DNA from: Burkholderiales bacterium
GTDB lineage: Bacteria > Pseudomonadota > Gammaproteobacteria > Burkholderiales > SG8-39
NCBI GenBank assembly: GCA_026416295.1
Contig: JAOAFL010000030.1
Coordinates: 1-34,963 of the forward strand
Direction of reading: 5' to 3'
Length of the DNA stretch: 34,963 nt
Below are positions 17,106 to 24,336 of this stretch, one piece after another. A program made the position numbers and the translations under genes. The notes below the pieces were generated by a model that saw nothing but the letters and a program-made list of their open reading frames with translations, did no database searches and had not been told where the DNA came from. Position 1 is the first letter of the stretch. Each line of letters opens with the position of its first letter.

Positions 17106-17270
17106 ATGCCGACGTACGAATACCGTTGCGAAAACTGCGGGCAGACGTTCGAAAAGGACGAAAGCGTCAAGGAGCACGAGGCGCGTCGCGCGCGCTGCCC
17201 GAAGTGCGACAGCGACAAGGTGCAGCCGCTGCTGTCGCACTTCTACGCCAAGACCAGCAAGAAGAGCTGA
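17106..17270 (+). CDS. FmdB-family zinc ribbon protein
   Basis: A 54-residue protein starting MPTYEYRCENCG, the standard start of the FmdB/CxxC_CxxC_SSSS family. The ligand cysteines are in CENCG and CPKCDS, and the tail is rich in lysine and serine. The function is unknown; it has been described as a putative regulator. The RBS GGAGGG (17096-17101) precedes ATG 17106. The upstream frame is open through the damaged YbaK gene, so a longer fusion is possible in principle, but the RBS and family length support this start. Confidence 0.92.
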   Translation: MPTYEYRCENCGQTFEKDESVKEHEARRARCPKCDSDKVQPLLSHFYAKTSKKS

Positions 17271-17282
17271 GCGATCGCGGGC

Positions 17283-17984
17283 ATGAGCGGGCCGGCAGCG
17301 CCGGACATCGCGGTGCGGGGGCTCACGCGGCTCACCGACGCCGACCTGCGCTTTCTCGCAGCGAACTTCCCGCAACCGGCGACGACCTTCGAGGACATGG
17401 CGCGCCTGCTCGAGGGTCCGCCCTCGACGCTCGAGTCGCTGCTCGAGGCCGAGTACGTCTACCAAGCGATCTTCGAGCGGCGCGGCGAGCTGCTCGCGAT
17501 CTCGCCGTTTCTGCTCTTCAACGTCCTGCTGCGCCGCTGTCTGGAGGGCGCGCGCACCGCGACCGAGCGCGCGGTCGTCAACTATCTCGCCAACCTGCTT
17601 GCGCTCTTCGTGCGCACCGAGCGCATCTACCGACCGGGCGGCGCCGAGCCGCGCAGCTTCGCCTACTTCGTCGATCTGGCGGCCGCGGCCGCCGAGACGC
17701 GCGACGAGCGCGAGCGTTTCCTCCTCCACGCGCACCTCGGCAACTACGGGCTGTATCTGAGCGGGGTGTTCGGCGACGCGCTGGAGTACGCGCATCGCCA
17801 TCGGCGCCGCCCGGTCAGCCCGCGCTACGTCGCCGACATGGGCCGCGCCGGCTTTCGCGACGCCGCCGCGAGCCGCCTCGCGCGCACCTACCGGCTGCAG
17901 GACGTGTTCCTGCGGCTTGCGCTGCGGTTCGACCACTACCGCGAGCGGCTCGCGCGGCTTGCGCGCGAGTACCTCTTCGACTAG
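17283..17984 (+). CDS. Hypothetical protein, 233 residues
   Basis: Codon use matches the neighbours, and the frame is complete from ATG 17283. I do not recognise the family. The protein is mostly helical, with no signal peptide and no clear membrane helix. The middle has a hydrophobic run (AISPFLLFNVLLRRC, about 78-92) and a cluster of aromatic residues (NYGLYLSGVFGD) near 155. The C-terminus is arginine-rich. It starts 12 bp after fmdB, so it could be cotranscribed with it. Its stop overlaps that of the convergent gene at 17981. Confidence 0.75.
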   Translation: MSGPAAPDIAVRGLTRLTDADLRFLAANFPQPATTFEDMARLLEGPPSTLESLLEAEYVYQAIFERRGELLAISPFLLFNVLLRRCLEGARTATERAVVNYLANLLALFVRTERIYRPGGAEPRSFAYFVDLAAAAAETRDERERFLLHAHLGNYGLYLSGVFGDALEYAHRHRRRPVSPRYVADMGRAGFRDAAASRLARTYRLQDVFLRLALRFDHYRERLARLAREYLFD

Positions 17985-18397
17985 CGCCGCTCGAGGTCGC
18001 GGCTCGCCTCGAGCACGTCGCGGCGCAGCTGCTCGCGCTCCTCGGGCGCAAGGCGTCCGTGCCGCCCGCCCGGATGCGCGCCGAAGCGCTCGCGGTAGGC
18101 GCGCATCGCCTCCTCGCGCGTCAGGCGGCCGCTGCGCACCTCCTCGCGCAGCCGGTGCGCCTCGCGCCAGCGCTCTTCCTGCGCCGGCGCGGGCGCATCG
18201 CGCGCCGGCGGCGCCGCCAGGTCTTCGCGCAGTCGCCGCCGCTCCTCCGGGTCCATCGGCCTGCGCCACGGCGCAGGCGCCACACGCTCGCGATGCGGGT
18301 GCGCCTCCCGCCCGCGCCCGTCCGGCGGCTGCGCGAGCGCAGGAAGCGCAACCGCTACCCCGGCGAGCAGGCAAAGCGCGAGAAACGCGGCCCTCAT
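17981..18397 (-). CDS. Small periplasmic hypothetical protein, arginine-rich
   Basis: A 138-residue protein with a convincing signal peptide (about residues 1-22, AFLALCLLAGVAVALPALA, probable AxA cleavage site). The mature part is charged, with two similar helical segments, DPEERRRLREDLAA and APEEREQLRRDVLEA, that look like the EERRxLRxD repeats seen in unnamed betaproteobacterial periplasmic proteins. No enzyme motif is visible. It is divergent from ompR, and the stop overlaps the convergent neighbour by 4 bp. Confidence 0.72.
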   Translation of the reverse strand: MRAAFLALCLLAGVAVALPALAQPPDGRGREAHPHRERVAPAPWRRPMDPEERRRLREDLAAPPARDAPAPAQEERWREAHRLREEVRSGRLTREEAMRAYRERFGAHPGGRHGRLAPEEREQLRRDVLEASRDLERR

Positions 18398-18439
18398 CGC
18401 GCGCTATCTTACGGGGCGGCGCCGGCGCGGGCGCCCGAT

Positions 18440-18456
18440 TTGTAACATTCCGTGTC
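18440..18456 (+). promoter_or_regulatory. Possible OmpR-type box upstream of ompR
   Basis: TTTGTAACATTCCGTG lies about 70 bp upstream of the chosen ompR start, in otherwise GC-rich DNA. TGTAACA resembles half-sites bound by OmpR-family regulators. Only one clear half-site is present, so autoregulation is a guess. Confidence 0.25.
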
Positions 18457-18520
18457 GGCGCGCGCGGCGCGAAACACGTTGTTGCCGCATGTGCCCGCGG
18501 CTGCTGCTACGCTCGCTGCC

Positions 18521-19252
18521 GTGGCCCGCTTGAAGACCCGCATTCTGGTGGTGGACGACGATCCGCGCCTGCGCGAGCTGCTCGTGCGCTACCTCGGCGA
18601 GCAGGGGCTGGAAGTGAAGGCGGTCGCCGACGGCAGCGCGATGGACCGGGCGCTCGCGCGCGAGCGCTACGATCTGATCGTGCTCGATCTCATGCTGCCG
18701 GGCGAAGACGGCCTCGCGATCTGCCGGCGGCTGCGCGCCTCGGCCGGCGCGCCGGCGATCCTGATGCTCACCGCGAAGGGCGACGACGTCGATCGCATCG
18801 TCGGCCTGGAGATGGGCGCAGACGACTATCTGCCCAAGCCCTTCAACCCCCGCGAGCTCGTCGCGCGCATCCATGCGGTGCTGCGCCGCCGTCGCCCCGC
18901 CGGGCCGCCCGGTGCGCCCGCGCTCGAGGCCGGCGCGTTCCGTTTCGGCCCCTTCGAATTCAACGCCGCGACGCGCTCGCTCGCCAAGGACGGTCGGCCG
19001 GTGCCGCTCACCACCGGCGAGTACGCGGTGCTCAAGGTCCTCGTCGAGCACGCCGGCACGCCGCTGTCGCGCGACAAGCTGATGGAACTCGCGCGCGGGC
19101 GCGAGTACGAGGCGTTCGACCGCTCGATCGACGTGCAGATCTCGCGCCTGCGCAAGCTGATCGAGCCCGACCCCGCGCACCCGCGCTACATCCAGACCGT
19201 CTGGGGCTTCGGCTACGTGTTCGTGCCGGGCGGCGAGGCGCGCGCGCCCTGA
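18521..19252 (+). CDS. ompR: OmpR-family response regulator
   Basis: A 243-residue two-component regulator. The receiver domain has the acidic pair in VDDDPRL (11-17), the phosphoacceptor D56 (LDLMLP) and the lysine in LPKPF. The winged-helix effector domain begins near residue 140 and includes SIDVQISRLRKLIE and the closing YIQTVWGFGYVF. The start is GTG 18521, which gives the usual N-terminus; GTG 18452 would add 23 unneeded residues. Only 4 bp separate it from the sensor kinase gene, so OmpR-EnvZ partner assignment is firm. The osmoporin role is inferred from the family. Confidence 0.9.
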   Translation: MARLKTRILVVDDDPRLRELLVRYLGEQGLEVKAVADGSAMDRALARERYDLIVLDLMLPGEDGLAICRRLRASAGAPAILMLTAKGDDVDRIVGLEMGADDYLPKPFNPRELVARIHAVLRRRRPAGPPGAPALEAGAFRFGPFEFNAATRSLAKDGRPVPLTTGEYAVLKVLVEHAGTPLSRDKLMELARGREYEAFDRSIDVQISRLRKLIEPDPAHPRYIQTVWGFGYVFVPGGEARAP

Positions 19253-19256
19253 ACGC

Positions 19257-20537
19257 ATGAGCCTGTTCGCGCGCGCGTTCCTGCTGATCGCGCTGCTCCT
19301 GCTCGTTTCGGCGCTCGCCTCGTTCCAGCTCTGGCGGCTGCACGAGCGCGAGCCGCGCGCGCGCGAACTCGCCCAGCAGACGGTGAGCACCGTGAACCTC
19401 ACGCGCGCCGCGCTCGTCAACGCCGACCCTTTCCTTCGGCGCGAACTGCTGTTCGAACTGAACGAGCGCGAGGGCATCCGCATCGCGCCGCTCACCGGCG
19501 GCGAGCGCCTGGAGCCCTTGCCGCGCGATCCGCTCCTCGAGCGCGTCGCAGAGCGCGTGCGCGCGGCGCTCGGCCGCGGCACGCGCTTCGCGCTCGCGCG
19601 CGACGGCGTCGAAGGCTTCTGGGTGAGCTTCGCGATCGACGAGGACCAGTACTGGGTGATGCTGCCGCGCGAGCGCTTCGAACTGGAGTTCGGCGCCGGC
19701 TGGCTCGGCTGGGCGGCGGGGCTCCTTGCGCTCGCGCTCGCCGGCGCCTGGCTGATCGCCTCGCGCATCGCGCGGCCGCTCGCCGCGCTCGCGCAGGCGG
19801 CGGCGCGCCTCGGGCGCGGCGAGGCGCACGAGCCGCTCGCCGAGACCGGACCGCGGGAACTCGCCACGGTCGCCGCAGCGTTCAACCGCATGGCGGCCGA
19901 TCTCGAGGCGCTCGAGCGCAGCCGCGCGACGGTGCTCGCCGGCATCTCGCACGATCTGCGAACGCCCCTTTCGCGCCTGCGGCTCGCGCTGGAGATGAGC
20001 GGCGCGCCGGCGCCGATCGCCGCCGGCATGGCCGCCGACATCGAGGAGATGGACCGCGTGATCGGGCAGTTTCTCGATTACGCGCGCGGCGAGGACGAAC
20101 CGCGCGTGCCGGGCGATCTCGACGCGCTCGTCGCCGACGTCGTCGCCGCGTGCGCGCGGCGCGGCGAGCCGGTGCGCTTCGCCGCCGGAGCCGTGCCGCG
20201 CTTTGCGTTTGCGCCGCTTGCGGTGCGCCGCGCGGTCGCGAACCTCGTCAACAACGCGCTCGCGCACGCGGGAACGCCGGTCGAGGTCGTCACGCGCGTC
20301 GAGAATCGCGCCGCGATCGTCGAAGTGCTCGACCGGGGGCCGGGCATTCCGGAAGCCGACATCGAAAGGCTCAAACGGCCGTTCACCCGACGCGACGACG
20401 CCCGCGGCGGTGCCGGCGGCGCGGGGCTCGGTCTTGCGATCGCCGAGCGCGTCGCGCACGCGCACGGCGGGCGGCTCGAACTCGGGCCGCGCTCAGGCGG
20501 CGGCCTTGCGGCCCGACTCGTCCTCTCGCTGCGCTGA
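19257..20537 (+). CDS. envZ: EnvZ-family sensor histidine kinase
   Basis: A 426-residue inner-membrane kinase with transmembrane helices at about 4-25 and 149-168 around a short periplasmic domain. HAMP follows (ARPLAALAQAAARL). The phosphorylated histidine is H232 in GISHDLRTPLSRL, with the N box NLVNNALAHAG, the G1 box DRGPGIP and the G2 box GAGLGLAIAERV. It is the partner of the response regulator 4 bp upstream. The last 45 bp overlap the 3' end of gcvA on the opposite strand. Confidence 0.92.
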   Translation: MSLFARAFLLIALLLLVSALASFQLWRLHEREPRARELAQQTVSTVNLTRAALVNADPFLRRELLFELNEREGIRIAPLTGGERLEPLPRDPLLERVAERVRAALGRGTRFALARDGVEGFWVSFAIDEDQYWVMLPRERFELEFGAGWLGWAAGLLALALAGAWLIASRIARPLAALAQAAARLGRGEAHEPLAETGPRELATVAAAFNRMAADLEALERSRATVLAGISHDLRTPLSRLRLALEMSGAPAPIAAGMAADIEEMDRVIGQFLDYARGEDEPRVPGDLDALVADVVAACARRGEPVRFAAGAVPRFAFAPLAVRRAVANLVNNALAHAGTPVEVVTRVENRAAIVEVLDRGPGIPEADIERLKRPFTRRDDARGGAGGAGLGLAIAERVAHAHGGRLELGPRSGGGLAARLVLSLR

Positions 20538-21503
20538 GGCCGCCCTCGCCTCCTCGAGAATCCAGTTGCGGAACGCGGCGACGTCGGGCCTCTCGCAGGC
20601 GCGCTCGGCGCACACGAGCCAGTAGGCCGAGGCGAGCGGAAGCGCGAGGTCGAACGGGCGCGCAAGACGCCCGGCGGCGATGTCGGCCGCCGCGAGCGCC
20701 GTGATGCCGAGGGCGACGCCGAGCCCGTCGGCGGCGGCCTCCAGCGCGAGCGCCGAGTGGTTGAAGCGGATACCGCGCGCAAGATCCACGCCCTCGACGC
20801 CCGCCAGCTCGAGCCACGCTTCCCAGAGCGGCCGACCGTCTTCGGTGAGCAGGTTGTCGTGGATCAGCGTGTGCCGACGCAGGTCCTCGGGCGCGCGCAG
20901 CGGGGTCCTGCCATCGAGCAGCGCCGGGCTGCAGACAGGGCTCACCGCGACCGACATCAGTTTGTCCACCCGATAGCCGGGATACGCGCCGCTTCCGAAG
21001 CGGATGGCGACGTCGGCGTCCTCCAGCGTCGAGCTCGCTTCGCCGCTCGCCTCCGCATCCGAGCGGCTCGCGTCGACGAGCCGCGTGCTTGCGTTGATCC
21101 GCACATCGAGCTCCGGATGCGCGGCGGCGAACCGATGCAGCCGCGGCGCGAGCCACTTGGTCGCGAACGACGGCGCCGAGCTCACCGTGAGGGCCGCCGC
21201 CTCCGCCTCGGATCGCAGCCGCTCGACCGCTTCCGCGATGCGATCGAACCCTTCGGTGAGCCGCGGCAGGCACGCGCGCGCCGCGTCCGTCAGGGCGAGG
21301 CCGCGGCGTCCGCGGCGAAAAAGCTCGACCCCGAGAAACTCCTCGAGCCCCTTCACCTGATGGCTGATCGCAGCCGGGGTGACATGAAGCTCCCGGGCCG
21401 CGTGCACGAAAGAGCGATGCCGCGCCGCCGCCTCGAACGCCCGCAGGGCGTTGAGCGGCGGAAGCCTTCGGCTCACAGCCCTAGGGGCGTTAGGTTTCCT
21501 CAT
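20493..21503 (-). CDS. gcvA: LysR-family transcriptional regulator GcvA
   Basis: A 336-residue LysR regulator with an N-terminal winged helix-turn-helix (PPLNALRAFEAAARHRSF, HVTPAAISHQVKGLE). The RHRSFVHAARELHVT sequence is typical of the GcvA subgroup, regulators of glycine cleavage genes. The substrate-binding fold follows, with DVAIRFG and the ALEAAADGLGVALG segment. ATG 21503 is preferred; GTG 21509 is two codons upstream and equally possible. No gcv genes are in the window, so the target is unknown. It overlaps the envZ end by 45 bp. Confidence 0.85.
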   Translation of the reverse strand: MRKPNAPRAVSRRLPPLNALRAFEAAARHRSFVHAARELHVTPAAISHQVKGLEEFLGVELFRRGRRGLALTDAARACLPRLTEGFDRIAEAVERLRSEAEAAALTVSSAPSFATKWLAPRLHRFAAAHPELDVRINASTRLVDASRSDAEASGEASSTLEDADVAIRFGSGAYPGYRVDKLMSVAVSPVCSPALLDGRTPLRAPEDLRRHTLIHDNLLTEDGRPLWEAWLELAGVEGVDLARGIRFNHSALALEAAADGLGVALGITALAAADIAAGRLARPFDLALPLASAYWLVCAERACERPDVAAFRNWILEEARAASAQREDESGRKAAA

Positions 21504-21524
21504 CAGCACGAGTAGAAATCATCC

Positions 21525-21540
21525 GTTGCTGCACTGCAAC
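21525..21540. promoter_or_regulatory. Candidate LysR-type operator palindrome upstream of gcvA
   Basis: GTTGCTGCACTGCAAC is an inverted repeat (GTTGC/GCAAC arms around 6 bp) 21 bp upstream of the gcvA ATG, in an unusually AT-rich intergenic region. LysR proteins commonly bind T-N11-A-like palindromes near their own starts. Confidence 0.35.
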
Positions 21541-21667
21541 TTTCGGCCTTAGATATGGTCTTCAGAAGTGTGCTCAAGCTCGCAGAGGATCTAGGCTATT
21601 TGAAACATAGCTGTCATTTTGCGACGCAATAGCACACAGACCTCGACCGTTTGAATCGGAACCCATT

Positions 21668-21907
21668 ATGAGCGAAAACTTGAAGGAAATTAACGCGATC
21701 GAAAACAGGGGCAACGCGACGGATCCGGTGTTGGCGCGGCTGCGCGAGATCCAGATCGGCGAGCACGAGCGGCTCGTCGCGGAGGCGCATCTTGCGCGCG
21801 CGGAGGCGATCGCCGAGCTGATCGCGCGCGCTTCGGCGCGAGTGCGCAGCGCCATCCGGGCGCTCTTCAAGCGGCCGCGGCATCGGATCGCCGAAGCGCT
21901 GCACTGA
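21668..21907 (+). CDS. Small conserved-looking protein, 79 residues
   Basis: A short protein MSENLKEINAIENRG followed by a heptad-like charged helix (REIQIGEHERLVAEAHLARAEA) and an arginine/lysine-rich end. The helical part and basic tail resemble small proteins such as DUF1127-like or RSP_7527-like families, but I cannot assign it. There is no signal peptide. It is preceded by the AT-rich 160 bp after gcvA and ends 1 bp before the GTG start of the GNAT gene. The low-GC upstream region suggests its own promoter. Confidence 0.6.
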   Translation: MSENLKEINAIENRGNATDPVLARLREIQIGEHERLVAEAHLARAEAIAELIARASARVRSAIRALFKRPRHRIAEALH

Positions 21908-21908
21908 G

Positions 21909-22517
21909 GTGCCGGCGCCCGCGGCGATCCCGGTCCACCGGCTCGGGCCGCGGCACGCGCCCGCCGTCGCGCGGCACCTCCTGCGTCTGGACGCGGAAGA
22001 CCGGCGGCTGCGCTTCGGCCGCCCGATGGGAGACGAAGCGCTTCGCGCGTACGCGGCGGGCATCGACTTCGAGCGCGACCGGCTCTTCGGGATCTTCGGG
22101 GCGGAGTCGGAGCTCGCGGGCGTCGCCCATCTCGCGATGGACGACGCTACCGGGCAGGCCGAGCTCGGTCTTTCGGTGGACGCGGCGCACCGCGGCCGAG
22201 GCTACGGGAGCGCGCTCTTGCGGCGGGCGGTGCTCCATGCCGCAAATCGCGGCTACCGCGCGCTCTACATGCACTGCCTCGCCGACAACGCGGCGATGCT
22301 GCACCTGGCGCGCAAGGCGGGCCTGCGCACCGTCGTCTCCGCCGGCGAGGCCGACGCCTGGCTCGCGCTCGATCGGGCGCGCCACGGCGGGGCGCTGCGC
22401 GAAGCGCTCGAAGACCAGTTCGCGCTGATCGACCATCTGCTTCGCCAGCAGCACGCGTGGTTTTCGTGCCTGCCGCGCCCGGATCAGGCGGCGGCGAACC
22501 GGGCAAGCGTCTCGTAG
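21909..22517 (+). CDS. GNAT-family N-acetyltransferase
   Basis: A 202-residue GNAT protein. The acetyl-CoA loop AAHRGRGYGSALL is at about 95-107, the strand LGLSVD precedes it and NAAMLHLARKAGL follows. The substrate is unknown. The start GTG 21909 is 1 bp after the upstream small ORF's stop, so the two may be coupled. Its 3' end overlaps thpR by 34 bp in convergent orientation. Confidence 0.85.
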   Translation: MPAPAAIPVHRLGPRHAPAVARHLLRLDAEDRRLRFGRPMGDEALRAYAAGIDFERDRLFGIFGAESELAGVAHLAMDDATGQAELGLSVDAAHRGRGYGSALLRRAVLHAANRGYRALYMHCLADNAAMLHLARKAGLRTVVSAGEADAWLALDRARHGGALREALEDQFALIDHLLRQQHAWFSCLPRPDQAAANRASVS

Positions 22518-22996
22518 CTCGCGCCGGCGGCCGAAAGGCGCGAGCGCGCGAGCACGAACTCCGTCACCGTCCAGGCGTGCGGCTCGAGCGTCGGAAGCTC
22601 GGCCGATCGCTTCGCCTTTCGCAGCAACGTCAGGTGCGCGACGAACGGCCGCGGCTCGAGCGCGAACCCCTCGGCGGCGAGCGCGAGCCGCAGCCGCTCG
22701 ACGAGCGCCGCGGTCTCGGGCGGCGTCGTGCGCGGCCCCGCCCAGACGATGCCGCGATGCGCCCAGCAGCGCGCCTCTTCGATCGGCAGCGCGTGGCGCG
22801 CAAAGCGCACGCGCTGCGCCGCGTGCAGCGCGGCCGAGAGCCGCTCGGCCGGCACCTCGCCGAGAAACGCGAGCGTCAGATGGATCGCCTCGGGGCGCAC
22901 CGCGCGCCCGCCGGCCGCGCGCCGGGCGCGCAGCGCCCAGTCATAGAGCGCGCGCGCGAGCTGCGGCGGCGGCCACAGCGCGAAGAAAAGCCGCAG
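22484..22996 (-). CDS. thpR: RNA 2',3'-cyclic phosphodiesterase ThpR (2'-5' RNA ligase family)
   Basis: A 2H phosphoesterase. Its two catalytic histidine motifs, IHLTLAFLG and AHLTLLRKA, are both present. The N-terminal part LRLFFALWPPPQLARALYDW is clearly homologous to the family N-terminus, but no ATG, GTG or TTG precedes it before an in-frame TGA. The first CTG that gives the family start is at 22994-22996 (170 residues). GTG 22900 is the first ordinary start but loses 32 residues including the first strand. The start is therefore uncertain. It overlaps the GNAT end. Confidence 0.82.
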   Translation of the reverse strand: MRLFFALWPPPQLARALYDWALRARRAAGGRAVRPEAIHLTLAFLGEVPAERLSAALHAAQRVRFARHALPIEEARCWAHRGIVWAGPRTTPPETAALVERLRLALAAEGFALEPRPFVAHLTLLRKAKRSAELPTLEPHAWTVTEFVLARSRLSAAGASYETLARFAAA

Positions 22997-23090
22997 GCGC
23001 TCGCTCGGTCCCGGATCCAGCCAGCCCCTCGCCCGTCAGGCGCGCGGCGCGAGCCGCCGCGCCTTGCGCTCGCGGCACGCCCGCACCGGA

Positions 23091-23567
23091 CTACCCGACC
23101 TCGTCGATCAGCGCGATCGCCTGCGCGGCGATCCCCTCGCCCCGCCCGGTGAATCCGAGCTGCTCGGTCGTCGTCGCCTTCACGCTCACCGCCGCGGGCG
23201 CGATGCCGAGGTCGGTCGCGATGTTGCCGATCATGCGCGAGATGTGCGGCGCCATGCGCGGCGCCTCGGCGACGATCGTCGCGTCCACGTTGACGATGCG
23301 GTAACCCGCGGCGGCGACCTTTTTCGCCGTCTCGCGCAGCAGCCTCCGGCTGTCGATCTCGAAATACGCCGGGTTCGTGTCCGGATAGTGCTGGCCGATG
23401 TCGCCGAGCGCCGCCGCACCGAGCAGCGCGTCGCAGATCGCGTGCAGCAGCACGTCGCCGTCCGAATGCCCTTGCAGGCCCTTCTCGTGCGGGATCTCGA
23501 CGCCGCCGATCACCAGCCGGCGCCCGGGCACGAGCGCATGAACGTCGAAGCCTTGTCCGATCCTCAT
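23091..23567 (-). CDS. ispF: 2-C-methyl-D-erythritol 2,4-cyclodiphosphate synthase IspF
   Basis: A 158-residue trimeric MEP-pathway enzyme. The metal ligands D8, H10 (GFDVHAL) and H42 are visible, with the [18 protein letters not shown] motif and the nucleotide-binding [21 protein letters not shown]-terminus. The ATG overlaps the ispD stop (ATGA). Normal length. Confidence 0.97.
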   Translation of the reverse strand: MRIGQGFDVHALVPGRRLVIGGVEIPHEKGLQGHSDGDVLLHAICDALLGAAALGDIGQHYPDTNPAYFEIDSRRLLRETAKKVAAAGYRIVNVDATIVAEAPRMAPHISRMIGNIATDLGIAPAAVSVKATTTEQLGFTGRGEGIAAQAIALIDEVG

Positions 23568-24292
23568 CGCGCCTGCGCGCCCGCGCGCCGCGCGAGGATC
23601 GCCTCGGCGATCGCGAAGTCCTCCGGGTACGTGACCTTGAGGTTTTCGCGGCTGCCGGCGACGAGACGCGGCCGCAGGCCGAGCCGCTCGATCGCCGCGG
23701 CCTCGTCGGTGAAGCGTTCGCGCGCCGCGCGCGCGAGCGCCTCGGCGAGCAACCCGGCGCGGAACATCTGCGGCGTCTGCGCAAGCCACAGCAGCGCCCG
23801 GTCCTCGGTCGCCGCGACGCGCACCGCACCCGCCTCGTCCTTCGCGGCGCGCTTGACGGTGTCCGCGACCGGAAGCGCAAGGAGTCCTCCGATCGCGTCG
23901 CCCTCGCACTCGGCGATCAGCCGCTCGAGGTCTGCGCGCGCAAGGCAGGGGCGCGCGGCATCGTGCACGAGCATCCAGTCGTCTGCGTCCACCGCGGCCA
24001 TCGCGGCGATCAGGCCGTTGCGCACCGACTCGGCGCGCGTCGCCCCGCCGCAATAGAGCGGCTCGACGCGCCCGCCGAATTCGCTCCAGTCGAGACGCGC
24101 GAACGCGTCGTCGCGCGGCGCGAGGACGACGAAGACCGTCTCGACCGGCGCGACGCAGACCGCGCGCACCGCATGCCAGAGCATCGCGCGGCCGGCGATC
24201 GGTCGATACTGCTTCGGAACGGAATCGGCGACGTCGCCGCGCGCGATCCGCGTTCCGCGTCCGGCCGCGGGAATGAGCGCAAACGTGGCCAC
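23564..24292 (-). CDS. ispD: 2-C-methyl-D-erythritol 4-phosphate cytidylyltransferase IspD
   Basis: A 242-residue nucleotidyltransferase of the MEP pathway. The CTP-binding loop PAAGRGTRI, the VPKQY motif, and VHDAARPCL and AQTPQMFR motifs are seen. It shares an operon with ispF by a 4-bp overlap, as in many proteobacteria. Confidence 0.96.
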   Translation of the reverse strand: MATFALIPAAGRGTRIARGDVADSVPKQYRPIAGRAMLWHAVRAVCVAPVETVFVVLAPRDDAFARLDWSEFGGRVEPLYCGGATRAESVRNGLIAAMAAVDADDWMLVHDAARPCLARADLERLIAECEGDAIGGLLALPVADTVKRAAKDEAGAVRVAATEDRALLWLAQTPQMFRAGLLAEALARAARERFTDEAAAIERLGLRPRLVAGSRENLKVTYPEDFAIAEAILARRAGAQAR

Positions 24293-24322
24293 GGCGGCTT
24301 TCGGCAGTTGCGAACGCTTAGA

Positions 24323-24328
24323 ATTATA
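24323..24328 (-). promoter_or_regulatory. Candidate -10 box for ispD-ispF
   Basis: Minus-strand TATAAT, 30 bp upstream of the ispD ATG, in the 44-bp gap to the divergent mfd gene. On the plus strand the same AT run reads TAGAAT (24319-24324), 12 bp before the mfd ATG. No good -35 on either side. Confidence 0.4.
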
Positions 24329-24336
24329 GGCCCCGC

